This document shows positions 38,608 to 47,633 of a stretch of 64,000 bases of DNA, piece by piece; the first letter of the stretch is position 1, and every line of letters starts with the position of its first letter. A program made the position numbers and the translations under genes. The stretch covers positions 1 to 64,000 of the forward strand of contig CAILEP010000006.1 in the NCBI GenBank assembly GCA_903833275.1, read 5' to 3'. This DNA comes from an uncultured Bdellovibrionales bacterium (GTDB lineage: Bacteria > Bdellovibrionota > Bdellovibrionia > Bdellovibrionales > UBA1609). The notes under the pieces are model-generated. The model saw only the letters and a program-made list of their open reading frames with translations, made no database searches and was not told the origin of the DNA.

Positions 38608-41043
38608 GTGCGTAATCTATTTAAACGTTTTGCGAGAGATATCACAGGGCTTCTTTGGCTGTCTATGGGTATTTTTTTAACCCTAGCGCTGGCAAGCTAC
38701 CATTCGACAGATCCGTCGTTAAACACTATTGGCAGAAGCCTAAAAGTTCAAAACTATTGCGGTTACTTTGGCTCTTTTTTAGCCGACGTTTTGTATCAGT
38801 TACTTGGCTTAAGCGCCTGGTTAATTGCACTAATTGGCCTACGTTTGGGCTATCAGAATTTTCGCGGACAAGCACGAAAAACAGAAAGATTGCACGGCCT
38901 ATGGATCAGTCTTTTGCTTCTGACTGGCGCGAGTCTGTTGTCTTTATATTTGCCAGAAAAAAAGATTTTTGGCGGACAGGTTTGGATTGGTGGTCTCGTC
39001 GGCCAGGTTACATCAAAAGCGCTCGTGCGAGTATTTAACCCAGCCGGTGTCGCTGTCATACTATGGACCTCAGCGCTTATTTGGATCGTTTTTTACACCG
39101 AACAGTCGCTTGGTGAGCTATTTAAATACCCCCAACTGTTGCTTGAGAAATTAAGTTCGCCCGTAAAGGGGCTCGGTCTTGGTGGCCGTCTCAAAAATAT
39201 ATTAGGCCTCACGGTTGCGCGGGCGCGGCAATGGCTTGAAGAGCCGCCACTGCTCGCGGCGAGTGGGCCAGGGTTTGAGCGAAATCGATTTTTACCAATC
39301 GAAAAAGACGAGCCGCGAATAAGCGCAAGGCTGAAACTTGCTAACTCGACGGAGCTGCCCGATTTGTCAAACGCAGGCGAGAGCGATAACGAAGAAAATT
39401 CAGATTTGGCTGAGCGTGATTTGGCTGGCGAAGACGCTGTAGCAGAAAGCCAGGAATCGGCAAAGGCACCTGGGGACATCCCGCGAAGAAAAATAAGCCT
39501 AAAAGCAAAAGTTCAGCGTCGAATCGAAAATTGGGAGCTACCAAAAATCTCGATTCTCGAGGACCCACCATATAATCGTAAAAAGGTGGATGAGCGCGAA
39601 ATTCGCGATAAGGCGACGCGCCTGTTAAATAAACTTAAACATTTTGGTATTTCAGGCGAAGTCGCAGGGGCAAAGCCGGGCCCCGCGGTGACGATGTTCG
39701 AATTTAAGCCAAGTGCCGATGTCAAAATCAGTCGGATAACAGATTTGGCAGACGACTTGTCGCTTGAGCTCAGTAGCGAATCGGTGCGTATTATTGCGCC
39801 GATACCTGGTCGAGATGTAGTGGGCATTGAAACTTCAAATGCACATCGAGAAACGGTGTATCTGAAAGAAATTCTAGCAAGCGAAGAATTTTGGTCGGAA
39901 AAAATAGCCTTGCCGTTAGCGCTCGGCTGCGAGGCCGATGGCTCGCATAAGGTTGTAGATCTGCGAAAAATGCCACATATGTTAGTGGCGGGCACGACGG
40001 GCTCGGGCAAATCAGTATTTGTTGTATCGCTACTGACGGGGCTGCTCTTCAGACATTCGCCGAAGACGCTACGAATGATTTTAATTGACCCTAAGCAAGT
40101 CGATCTTGCGGCGTTTAGTAAAATTCCGCACTTGATAATGCCCCCCATTCGTGACCCGAAGAAAGCCATTAACGCTCTTCGCTGGGCGATACGCGAAATG
40201 GAAAAACGCTATCGTTCAATGGCCAAATTCGGCGCTCGAGATCTCGAGTCTTTTAATAAGATTGTAGGCGGTTTTTCGACAAGCGAGATCGCTGATCATG
40301 AAAAAATAAATCAAGAGGCCGAGGCCGCCCAGCATCATCAGGCGACCTATTACTACAATTCGCAGCCCTACCAGATAATAGTAGTCGAAGAATTTGGCGA
40401 CCTAATGGCCGTCGATAAATCGAATGTTGAAAACTGCGTAGTTCGGTTGGCTCAAATGGCCCGGGCGTGCGGCCTGCATTTGATTCTTGCCATGCAGAGC
40501 CCCAGAAAAGACGTTGTGACGGGTATGATTAAAACCAACATACCCGGAAGAGTTAGCTTTAAAGTGGCAAGCAAAATGGATTCGCGAATCATTCTTGATG
40601 AGAGTGGCGCCGAGCGACTTCTCTCGCGCGGGGATATGCTCTTTCTTGCCCCTGGCGTTTCAAAACCGCAGCGCCATCACGGGCCGTGGGTGACCGATGC
40701 CGAAATTGAAGAAGTTTCGAGGTTTTGGACAAATCAGGCGGAACCTGAGTTTGACCCTCATGCCATGAGAATGCTGGAAGGCGTTTCGAGCAGCCTCGGC
40801 GGGGCTGAGTCGTCTGACGATTTGGGCGGCGGCTCAGGGGATAGCGAGTATGATGAGCGCTATGACGAAATTTTGGCCTATGTTTCGGCCCTTAAAGAGG
40901 TGAGCGCCTCTCATATTCAGACCAAATTTCGCCTAGGCTACCCTCGCGCAGCGCGGCTTATGGAAGTTTTTGAACAACAAGGCGTCGTTGGGCCCACGAA
41001 TGGTAGTAAAAAACGCATAGTCCTAATTAATGAATTAAAATGA
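38608..41043 (+). CDS. ftsK: DNA translocase FtsK
   Basis: Septal DNA pump that coordinates chromosome dimer resolution with division. 811 residues: about four N-terminal transmembrane helices (to about 180), an acidic linker (about 240-310), the alpha-beta motor with Walker A GTTGSGKS near 467-474 and Walker B IIVVEEFGDLMA near 592, and a C-terminal winged-helix gamma domain (about 748-811). The start is GTG at 38608. The motor and gamma domains are intact, so a full translocase is expected. Confidence 0.96.
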   Translation: MRNLFKRFARDITGLLWLSMGIFLTLALASYHSTDPSLNTIGRSLKVQNYCGYFGSFLADVLYQLLGLSAWLIALIGLRLGYQNFRGQARKTERLHGLWISLLLLTGASLLSLYLPEKKIFGGQVWIGGLVGQVTSKALVRVFNPAGVAVILWTSALIWIVFYTEQSLGELFKYPQLLLEKLSSPVKGLGLGGRLKNILGLTVARARQWLEEPPLLAASGPGFERNRFLPIEKDEPRISARLKLANSTELPDLSNAGESDNEENSDLAERDLAGEDAVAESQESAKAPGDIPRRKISLKAKVQRRIENWELPKISILEDPPYNRKKVDEREIRDKATRLLNKLKHFGISGEVAGAKPGPAVTMFEFKPSADVKISRITDLADDLSLELSSESVRIIAPIPGRDVVGIETSNAHRETVYLKEILASEEFWSEKIALPLALGCEADGSHKVVDLRKMPHMLVAGTTGSGKSVFVVSLLTGLLFRHSPKTLRMILIDPKQVDLAAFSKIPHLIMPPIRDPKKAINALRWAIREMEKRYRSMAKFGARDLESFNKIVGGFSTSEIADHEKINQEAEAAQHHQATYYYNSQPYQIIVVEEFGDLMAVDKSNVENCVVRLAQMARACGLHLILAMQSPRKDVVTGMIKTNIPGRVSFKVASKMDSRIILDESGAERLLSRGDMLFLAPGVSKPQRHHGPWVTDAEIEEVSRFWTNQAEPEFDPHAMRMLEGVSSSLGGAESSDDLGGGSGDSEYDERYDEILAYVSALKEVSASHIQTKFRLGYPRAARLMEVFEQQGVVGPTNGSKKRIVLINELK

Positions 41044-41070
41044 CAATGTAACTTGTGCTAAAAGAACCGA

Positions 41071-41916
41071 ATGCGAATTAAGAAAACGGCGTTAATTTGT
41101 CTTCACCTTATGGCGTTCAGTGGCCCGTATTTAGCCCATGGTGCCATTTTGCCGGCTATAAAAGAAGCTCGCGAAAAGCTCGCGGACCGCAATCGCAGTG
41201 AAGCGATCACTATTTTGCTTACAGCAATTAAAAAAGAGTGGACAGCCGGGCGTCGGGACGAGCTCGAGGCCGAACTTAAGAAAACCACCGAAATATTTTT
41301 AACCAACGAGGGCCAGCGGCTTTTTGAATTGGCCGAATCAGCTCGCCATGGGGGCAAGCCGGGCTTCGTCGCGCACTATGAAGAAGCGCTGAAGGCCGAG
41401 CCGCAAAATGCAAAAGTAATAGCGGGTTACGTTTTAGCTTTAATGGCCACCAAAAAATGTCGAGCGGCGAATGATCCGCTCACGCAGTTTGAGGCCGTAA
41501 ACCCCTATTCTGAAGAATATAAATTGTTGAAATTTAAATATCAGGTTTGTTCAGAGCCAACAGCAATCACCTTGGCGCAAGAAATCGAGCTTGAGGGCAA
41601 TCGTGATTTTGCAGTTATAAAGAAAACCGCGCGGGCGCAGGCTGAATTTGCAAAGGCGCACTATGATTTGGCACTCAATTTGGCACGTGCTGCTGCAAAG
41701 AGTGACGACCGCTTTGCGAGCCCTTACTTCTGGGCCTGGAAAGTGCTGGCGCGTGATGGCCAGGGCCTCGACGAGGCACAGCGCTATTTAAGTTTATGTA
41801 AAAACATTTCACCTGAGACTAGGCGAAAATACTCTTATGACCCTGAGCTATGTGGCAACACTGAAGAGGTCGAAGAGTTTCTACGAGATGAGGAGTCTGG
41901 AAAGCATGTGCAGTAA
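41071..41916 (+). CDS. Exported TPR-like hypothetical protein
   Basis: 281 residues with a signal peptide (about 1-24, ending AHG) and a helical body suggestive of tetratricopeptide repeats (EALKAEPQNAKVIAGYVLALMATK; ARAQAEFAKAHYDLALNLARAAAK). No lipobox. I cannot assign a function. It follows ftsK by 27 nt and overlaps the next lipoprotein gene by 11 nt. Confidence 0.72.
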   Translation: MRIKKTALICLHLMAFSGPYLAHGAILPAIKEAREKLADRNRSEAITILLTAIKKEWTAGRRDELEAELKKTTEIFLTNEGQRLFELAESARHGGKPGFVAHYEEALKAEPQNAKVIAGYVLALMATKKCRAANDPLTQFEAVNPYSEEYKLLKFKYQVCSEPTAITLAQEIELEGNRDFAVIKKTARAQAEFAKAHYDLALNLARAAAKSDDRFASPYFWAWKVLARDGQGLDEAQRYLSLCKNISPETRRKYSYDPELCGNTEEVEEFLRDEESGKHVQ

Positions 41917-42181
41917 ATTTCGCAAGAATTTTAAAAAAATAGAACTTATCGCCCTGGGCTTCGCTGCAGCGGTAGCGCTCATTAACTGTGGCGTTAAGGG
42001 CGACCCCCTGCCTCCAGAAAAAACGATAGAACTTGGACATGGCCACGCGAACTATGCGGGGGCGTTTGCCAAAAGAAAAGCCGAAGACTCGGCGCAATCA
42101 GTAGGCCCGTCAAAGAAAAAGGTAGATGATGACGAAGATCAAGATGAAAAAGAAGAAGGCAGCGAAGATAACGCCGAATAA
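41906..42181 (+). CDS. LptM-like small lipoprotein with acidic tail
   Basis: 91 residues from the ATG at 41906: basic start, hydrophobic segment and a lipobox-like ALINC, then GVKGDPLPPEK. That sequence resembles the short LptM (YifL) lipoproteins that start with acyl-Cys, G(L/V)KG and a Pro-rich stretch, and in E. coli sit beside dapF. Here it precedes dapA and dapB. The tail is long and highly acidic (DDDEDQDEKEEGSED), unlike short LptM. Asn before the Cys is unusual for a lipobox, where Gly or Ala is common. Confidence 0.6.
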   Translation: MCSKFRKNFKKIELIALGFAAAVALINCGVKGDPLPPEKTIELGHGHANYAGAFAKRKAEDSAQSVGPSKKKVDDDEDQDEKEEGSEDNAE

Positions 42182-43064
42182 TGGCTCACAGTTTGCCGGA
42201 GTAATTACGGCCCTAATCACGCCTTTTAAAAAGGGGCGAGTGGATTTGCCATCACTAAAGCGCCTTGTTGAGCACCAGCTAGAAAACGGCGTGCAGGGCT
42301 TTGTGGTCAATGGCACCACTGGCGAAAGCCCAACCCTCGAACGTGATGAGATTGAAACGATTTTTCGACTGGTAAAGAAGATAGTTGGTAAAACGGTGCC
42401 GCTTCTTATTGGCACGGGCTCGAATAGCACAAAAGAAACATTGAAGAAAACATTGCATGCCCAAAAGCTAGGTGCGGACGGCGCGCTTGTTGTCGTGCCC
42501 TACTACAATAAGCCCCCGCAGCGCGGTCTCATCGCTCACTATAAAACCGTGGCCGATGGGGTGCGTTTGCCCGTGGTTCTTTACAATGTGCCCGGCAGAA
42601 CAGTCGTTTCGCTCAGGGCTGAAACAATTATAGAACTTTCTCGAGTCAAAAATATCGTGGGGGTTAAAGAGGCCTCGGGAGACCTGAGTCTTTTTGGTGA
42701 GATTCGAGAAAAGGTTTCGAAACAATTTTTGCTTTCAAGCGGCGACGACGTGACAGCAGTTGATTTCTGTAATCGCGGTGGCCATGGGGTCATCTCTGTC
42801 GTTTCACATGTTATCCCTGCTGAAATGGTCGATTTGATTGCCCGGGCCAGAAGGGGTGATGCCAAATCAACACAGAGCTATCAAAAGTTCACGGCGCTCA
42901 ATAAATTAATGGGCATTGAGCCTAACCCAATCCCAGTTAAAATGGCCCTGCATCTCATGGGGATAATAGATTCGCCCGAGCTGCGGTTGCCACTAGTCAC
43001 GCTTAACGATGGTGACCAGCGCTTGTTGGCAAAAGAGCTTGAAAATCTAGGGGTTTTAAAATGA
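42126..43064 (+). CDS. dapA: 4-hydroxy-tetrahydrodipicolinate synthase
   Basis: First committed enzyme of the diaminopimelate/lysine pathway, 312 residues. Catalytic features: GTTGES near 63-68, Tyr in VLYNVPGR (Y153) and the Schiff-base Lys in GVKEASGDLS (K181). The family normally begins close to the GVITALITPF strand; the listed ATG gives a basic leader of about 22 residues that overlaps the lipoprotein gene by 56 nt. An ATG 18 nt later is an alternative; no in-frame start is nearer the core. Followed by dapB with an ATGA overlap. Confidence 0.93.
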   Translation: MMTKIKMKKKKAAKITPNNGSQFAGVITALITPFKKGRVDLPSLKRLVEHQLENGVQGFVVNGTTGESPTLERDEIETIFRLVKKIVGKTVPLLIGTGSNSTKETLKKTLHAQKLGADGALVVVPYYNKPPQRGLIAHYKTVADGVRLPVVLYNVPGRTVVSLRAETIIELSRVKNIVGVKEASGDLSLFGEIREKVSKQFLLSSGDDVTAVDFCNRGGHGVISVVSHVIPAEMVDLIARARRGDAKSTQSYQKFTALNKLMGIEPNPIPVKMALHLMGIIDSPELRLPLVTLNDGDQRLLAKELENLGVLK

Positions 43065-43765
43065 AGGCAAAGGCGAAGGCGCAAATTATTTTAGTTGGTT
43101 CGGCGGGTCGCGTGGGCCAAGAGATTACAAAACACATTGAATCAAGCGCCGCGGCCGAGCTTTATGCTTCGATTGATCACAAGGGCCGCGGTGATTTTGT
43201 AGCAATTGATCGCGTACGGCCAATTAAAAATGCAGTTGTGGTCGACTTTTCAACCACTGCGAATTTTCGCGAGTCATTGGCCTGGGCAGTTAAAATGAAG
43301 CTGCCCTTTATTAGTGGCACAACGGGTCTTAGCGCAAAAGATTTCGCCGCGCTTGGCACCGCCGCCAAGACGGTGCCACTAATTTGGTCATCAAATATGA
43401 GCCCAGGCATTTGTTTGTTTCTCGATTTTATCGAAAACTTTGGTAAGCGCTTGGCGGAGTATGACCTTTTAATCGAAGAGGCCCACCACAAGCGTAAAAA
43501 AGACGCCCCAAGCGGTACGGCAAAGACTCTTCAGAGCGTATTGGTTAGGTCGACCAAGAAAAAGTGGCCAGAGCCTATCTCAATTAGGGGCGGGGGTATT
43601 TTTGGCGTACACAAACTTTGGGTTATGGGTGAAGAAGAGACTATCACCTTTGAGCATACCGCACTCAATCGAAAGGTCTTTGCTCGCGGGGCTATTGCCG
43701 CCGCGGCCTGGATTAATAAAAAGAAACCTGGGCTTTACGCGATGAGAGACGTTTTTCGTTCATGA
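43061..43765 (+). CDS. dapB: 4-hydroxy-tetrahydrodipicolinate reductase
   Basis: NAD(P)H-dependent second enzyme after DapA, 234 residues. The Rossmann motif is GSAGRVGQ at about 13-20, and the substrate-binding and catalytic block EAHHKRKKDAPSGTAK lies near 143-158. It is shorter than the approximately 270-residue E. coli enzyme. ATGA overlaps with both dapA and the following gene indicate translational coupling. Confidence 0.93.
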   Translation: MKAKAKAQIILVGSAGRVGQEITKHIESSAAAELYASIDHKGRGDFVAIDRVRPIKNAVVVDFSTTANFRESLAWAVKMKLPFISGTTGLSAKDFAALGTAAKTVPLIWSSNMSPGICLFLDFIENFGKRLAEYDLLIEEAHHKRKKDAPSGTAKTLQSVLVRSTKKKWPEPISIRGGGIFGVHKLWVMGEEETITFEHTALNRKVFARGAIAAAAWINKKKPGLYAMRDVFRS

Positions 43766-44301
43766 CAAAAAAAACGATCTTTGCCTCAATCAAAACTTTT
43801 TCTAACGAAGGCCTAGAGCCCATGAGGCGGGTGCTACGGCACCTGACTCCAGATTTTGAGTTACTACGTATTTCGTCAATCTATCAGGTCGATCGGCTGG
43901 CCGAGAGTTTAACCGGGCTGCGCGATGTGCGAAAAGAAGAGCATCTTCAGGGGCTGGCGGTCGTATTCAAGGCCCGAACTGAGCTTGCGCCGGAGGCGGC
44001 CTTGGCCGCGCTACAAAGCGCTGAAAGAGTGAATCAAAAAGAGTTTTTGCGACGAAGCGTGAGCCTTAATCTACTGTTATATGAAAATTTAGTGATGATG
44101 AACCCGGGCCTAGCGCTACCGCACCCCGAAATGCATCTTAGGCCCGAAGAGATTGTTTTGATCAATGAAATACAAAACGATATTGTACATCCCGTATTGG
44201 GCGAGAAACTAACGAGCTTAGCTGAAAGATTTGTTCACGAACCATGGGGCGATTTTTTTGCGCAGGGGTCGGCCGTCCTTGAATCCATTTTAAAGACTTA
44301 A
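43762..44301 (+). CDS. Degenerate HPPK/FolK-like protein
   Basis: 179 residues resembling 6-hydroxymethyl-7,8-dihydropterin pyrophosphokinase along its length: a SSIYQ strand near 38-42, [16 protein letters not shown] near 62-77, then [13 protein letters not shown] near 97-109 and [11 protein letters not shown] near 119-129. In active FolK the central strand carries two Mg2+-binding Asp (DxD); here these positions are Ser 101 and Asn 103, so pyrophosphokinase activity is unlikely. No pterin motif GSN is kept at the N-terminus. Coupled to dapB by ATGA. Confidence 0.65.
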   Translation: MTKKTIFASIKTFSNEGLEPMRRVLRHLTPDFELLRISSIYQVDRLAESLTGLRDVRKEEHLQGLAVVFKARTELAPEAALAALQSAERVNQKEFLRRSVSLNLLLYENLVMMNPGLALPHPEMHLRPEEIVLINEIQNDIVHPVLGEKLTSLAERFVHEPWGDFFAQGSAVLESILKT

Positions 44302-44314
44302 ACCAGAGGTAACT

Positions 44315-44959
44315 ATGAAGTTTTATATCGACACAGCGGACATCGAAGAAATTAGAACTGCCAATCGCAGAGGCTGGGTTGACGGGGTAACGACCAACCC
44401 AACGCTGGTGGCGAGAACGGGCCGCCGCCATCACGAGCTTATTAAAGAAATATGCAAAGAAGTGAAGGGTCTCGTTTCGGCAGAGGTCATTTCAATCGAG
44501 TCAGAAAAAATGTTTAAAGAAGGTCTAGAGCTCGCGAAACTTGCCGACAACGTCGTGGTGAAAGTGCCGATGATTGAAGAGGGGCTCGTGGCGGTAAAGA
44601 AGTTTACGGCTGAGGGCATTAAGACCAACGTCACGCTGGTGTTTTCGGCGATTCAGGCGATGATGGCCGCTAAAGCGGGTGCAACTATCGTTTCGCCATT
44701 CGTCGGACGCGTTGATGATACCGGAACAAATGGAATGAGCTTGGTTAGTCAGATTATTCAAATCTATCAGAACTACGATATGACTAGTCAGGTTTTGGTC
44801 GCGAGCATTCGCCACCCAGTTCACGTACTCGAGTCAGCTCTATTGGGGGCGCATATAGCAACTATGCCACTCAGCGTAATGAAAGGATTGGTTAGTCATC
44901 CACTTACCGACAAAGGCCTGGCTCAGTTCTTGAAGGATGCTGAGAAAGTGCCACAATAG
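44315..44959 (+). CDS. Transaldolase (short TalC/Fsa-type)
   Basis: 214 residues, the small transaldolase/fructose-6-phosphate aldolase class. It begins [14 protein letters not shown], has [15 protein letters not shown], the Schiff-base Lys 83 in [11 protein letters not shown], and SPFVGRVDD. It acts in the pentose phosphate pathway; sequence alone does not separate transaldolase from Fsa. RBS AGAGGT before the ATG at 44315, 13 nt after the FolK-like gene. Confidence 0.92.
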   Translation: MKFYIDTADIEEIRTANRRGWVDGVTTNPTLVARTGRRHHELIKEICKEVKGLVSAEVISIESEKMFKEGLELAKLADNVVVKVPMIEEGLVAVKKFTAEGIKTNVTLVFSAIQAMMAAKAGATIVSPFVGRVDDTGTNGMSLVSQIIQIYQNYDMTSQVLVASIRHPVHVLESALLGAHIATMPLSVMKGLVSHPLTDKGLAQFLKDAEKVPQ

Positions 44960-44963
44960 AATA

Positions 44964-45416
44964 ATGAATTATCGAGTTAAGTTCGTTTTTGTGTCAATAG
45001 CGACCCTAATTCTCTCGATTGCCGGATGCGCTTCAGGCACGGTTTCAATCGATGATCTAGACATCTCTATTTCTGACTTACAAAAGGCTGTTCACGAGTC
45101 TTTGCCGGCAAAATCTCGAGGGCAAAGTGCTTCGGGTCGAGAATTCAAGACAGTCTATTTTGTTCAAAAAAAGGGTGAGTTTGAAGAAGTAGAGGGCGGC
45201 CTCTATCGTTCTTATGCGTCGATTGAAATCCACGGCGATCGACGACCCTATTCAATTGTGGTGCAGGTCCCGGTAGAAAAACGCACCAGCGAAGGCCACT
45301 ACGAACTATTCAAATATGACGAGGGCACAGCGCGTGTGATTACTCGCCGTATTCAGAAGGCCCTCCACGAACGTCGAGAAGATCGGAACATCATTGACGA
45401 TTTTCGGGCTTTCTAA
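44964..45416 (+). CDS. Lipoprotein of unknown function
   Basis: 150 residues from the ATG at 44964: hydrophobic signal with lipobox SIAGC (Cys near 22), followed by a short helical region and a predicted beta-rich region (TVYFVQKKGEF; YASIEIHGDRRPYSIVVQV) and a helical, charged end. No known motif. It begins 4 nt after the transaldolase stop, so is probably in the same transcript. An in-frame extension into the transaldolase gene is rejected. Confidence 0.75.
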   Translation: MNYRVKFVFVSIATLILSIAGCASGTVSIDDLDISISDLQKAVHESLPAKSRGQSASGREFKTVYFVQKKGEFEEVEGGLYRSYASIEIHGDRRPYSIVVQVPVEKRTSEGHYELFKYDEGTARVITRRIQKALHERREDRNIIDDFRAF

Positions 45417-45439
45417 TTAGACTACTCATGACTGGTCAA

Positions 45440-45451
45440 GGTTGATCAACC
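45440..45451. repeat. 12-bp perfect palindrome
   Basis: GGTTGATCAACC lies 24 nt downstream of the preceding stop and about 22 nt upstream of the next ATG. The position and perfect symmetry suit an operator for a homodimeric regulator, but no regulator gene adjoins it. Confidence 0.4.
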
Positions 45452-45473
45452 CGAACAACGTAGAGTGGCTCAC

Positions 45474-47633
45474 ATGAAATCGCGAGTCTTAGGTCTTCTA
45501 TCATTACTATTTCTTTCGGCCTGGTCGATGCCACATCGACTTTCGGGCACTGACTTTCGTGCCTCCTTGCGCCCGCGACCAATAATTCTGGATGTATCAT
45601 CGCCGGCCTTTGCTGCGGCCGAAGATGTTCGCCTCAATATATATGACAGAAACACAATAGATCGAAATGCACCAATCGGGTCCGCCGCCACTATCGTTGC
45701 GGGCGATAATCGCCGTGGCGCAAAACAACAGCTTAAAATTGGCACCCGCTTTTCTTGGCCGGTGGCAGAGACTAAAAGAGTTTTGGTTTTGCCGGCGACC
45801 GTTATCTCAAGCGGCAGTAAAGTTGATCATCTTCGCGCGTTGATTGCCTCGGTTAATGAAGCTCCGCCGGCAGAAGTTTCAGTTACTGACTATGCCGAGA
45901 TTTTGGTTAAAGAAGAGCTGCATAAGAGAAATAAAATTTCGCCAAATGCCCCACGTGAAATTCTTTCGACGACGGGCACGACTATCGTGGTTTCTGGCCC
46001 GTTGGCGCCAACCGTAAAAGCGGGGACATTGGTGCTGCCAAACGGCCTTGGGCCCAAGCCCACTCGAGTGATTGCGAGCAATATTTCTCCGGCCGCTCTT
46101 GGTCGAAACGAGCCCAAGATTCTCGAGGCCTTTAACCCAAAACAAAAAATTCTATTGGCCGGCGCACCAGCAAAGAACGGGTTTGAGATTTCAGGGCTTC
46201 TCACGTTTGCGAAAGGGGCCGCTCTAATCGGCGGTCGCCAGGAGCTAACCGTGCGCCATATGTTAGATGGCGTGGTGAACGAAGAGGGCGTGGTCAACAT
46301 ACCCGATGGAAGTTATCACATTTCGACGGCGAAACTCGAGGGCGAAATTTTGGCAGAAGTGCGATCGCGTGAGGGCCAATTATTGGCGCGCGCAAAAGTA
46401 AATTTAAACGATCTTGCTGAAAAGTATGGACATGTGGCGCGAATTCGAGATCTTTCTCTCACAATCGAGCCGGCATTTAGTAGTTTGCAGGCCGAAGTGG
46501 TCGGCGCCGGTGATGTGGGCGATCGCAAATTTACGATAGCTGATGCGCACTTGCGAGTGCAGGGCCTTGATCGCGAAATCGCTTACGATCGAATCAAAAA
46601 ACAATTCTCAGACGAAACGGTCGTGGCGCCATCAAGCTTTATTGCAAGAGCCAGCCACCTTATGCATTGGCCAACAATTTCAATTGCGCAAAGTGGTGAG
46701 AAGTTTCAATTGCAGCTTCTTCAAAATAAAGTCGTCGAGGCTTTGCTAAATATAACTCTCGACAAATTTAAAGCGCGTGAGGCACTCGAGCAGGGCCTTA
46801 TTTGGGGCCGCGTAATGATGGGGTTGCAGCCAGTTTCGGGGGCGCAGATTCGAATTGTCGGCGAAACTGAAAAGCGGCCGATATATTTAAACGGTTCGAT
46901 GCCTGAAAAAGATAGAACCACGACGGCAGCAAGTGGGGCCTATGCCTTCACATTGGCAGAAGCTGGCGAAAAAATGTTACGAGTTAATTTGGGCGAAAAA
47001 CTCTATTGGCCGATTCTCGTGCACACCGAGAAGAAAACCGTTTCTTATGCCGACATGAAAATTGAACCCCGGCGTAATGTTACGATAAAAAGCGTCGAAG
47101 CGTTCACCCAAAAGCCGAACAATTCAGAGGTCGCGCCGCTAGGCACGGACGAAAAGTACTTTATTTCTGACAACGGGCAAACTCGAATTGCAGTCGACAC
47201 GGTGAGCGGCCTTAACTACCTCGAAGCATTTTGCGATGACAAGCATGTAAATATTCGATCATTACTGCGCTCCGGGCAGACGGAGCTCAATTTCGAATTC
47301 GTTACAAAAGAATGGCTAAAGCATGCTCGCGAGCACCTTGGCCTCAAAGAAGTTTCGGGTGCCGGCGCAGCGCTCTTTTTTGTAAACGGAGACGAATACG
47401 AAGTCACTCTTGGTGCGGGCAGCGAATACAAGGACAAAAACATTGTCTATTTTGATTCGACCGGCCGCCTCATTGATCAGCCAGTCGATGACGGCGGCTT
47501 TGTTGTCTTGAATGAGCCGAGCGGGCTTCAATCGATTACGGTCATTCCGCAGAAATCCAAGAAAGTAATAACCCGCCTCGTGTATTTTGATGATGTTGCG
47601 GTCGCAAACGAAACGATCAGCCTGACGTATTAA
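45474..47633 (+). CDS. Large exported protein with carboxypeptidase-regulatory-like repeat
   Basis: 719 residues from the ATG at 45474 (a GTG 9 nt upstream is also in frame). A signal-like hydrophobic N-terminus (about 5-20) is followed by mostly beta-rich sequence. Residues about 440-520 (LIWGRVMMGLQPVSGAQIRI, ASGAYAFTLAEAGEKMLRVNLG) resemble a carboxypeptidase regulatory (transthyretin-like) domain. I recognise no enzymatic motif. Its 3' end overlaps the convergent lytic transglycosylase gene by 17 nt. Probably a periplasmic or cell-surface protein. Confidence 0.7.
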   Translation: MKSRVLGLLSLLFLSAWSMPHRLSGTDFRASLRPRPIILDVSSPAFAAAEDVRLNIYDRNTIDRNAPIGSAATIVAGDNRRGAKQQLKIGTRFSWPVAETKRVLVLPATVISSGSKVDHLRALIASVNEAPPAEVSVTDYAEILVKEELHKRNKISPNAPREILSTTGTTIVVSGPLAPTVKAGTLVLPNGLGPKPTRVIASNISPAALGRNEPKILEAFNPKQKILLAGAPAKNGFEISGLLTFAKGAALIGGRQELTVRHMLDGVVNEEGVVNIPDGSYHISTAKLEGEILAEVRSREGQLLARAKVNLNDLAEKYGHVARIRDLSLTIEPAFSSLQAEVVGAGDVGDRKFTIADAHLRVQGLDREIAYDRIKKQFSDETVVAPSSFIARASHLMHWPTISIAQSGEKFQLQLLQNKVVEALLNITLDKFKAREALEQGLIWGRVMMGLQPVSGAQIRIVGETEKRPIYLNGSMPEKDRTTTAASGAYAFTLAEAGEKMLRVNLGEKLYWPILVHTEKKTVSYADMKIEPRRNVTIKSVEAFTQKPNNSEVAPLGTDEKYFISDNGQTRIAVDTVSGLNYLEAFCDDKHVNIRSLLRSGQTELNFEFVTKEWLKHAREHLGLKEVSGAGAALFFVNGDEYEVTLGAGSEYKDKNIVYFDSTGRLIDQPVDDGGFVVLNEPSGLQSITVIPQKSKKVITRLVYFDDVAVANETISLTY

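Noticed and set aside
39513-40169. Long minus-strand open frame of 218 codons over ftsK
   Set aside because: It is fully antisense to a clear ftsK motor domain and has no family match or ribosome binding site; it reflects codon bias of the real gene.
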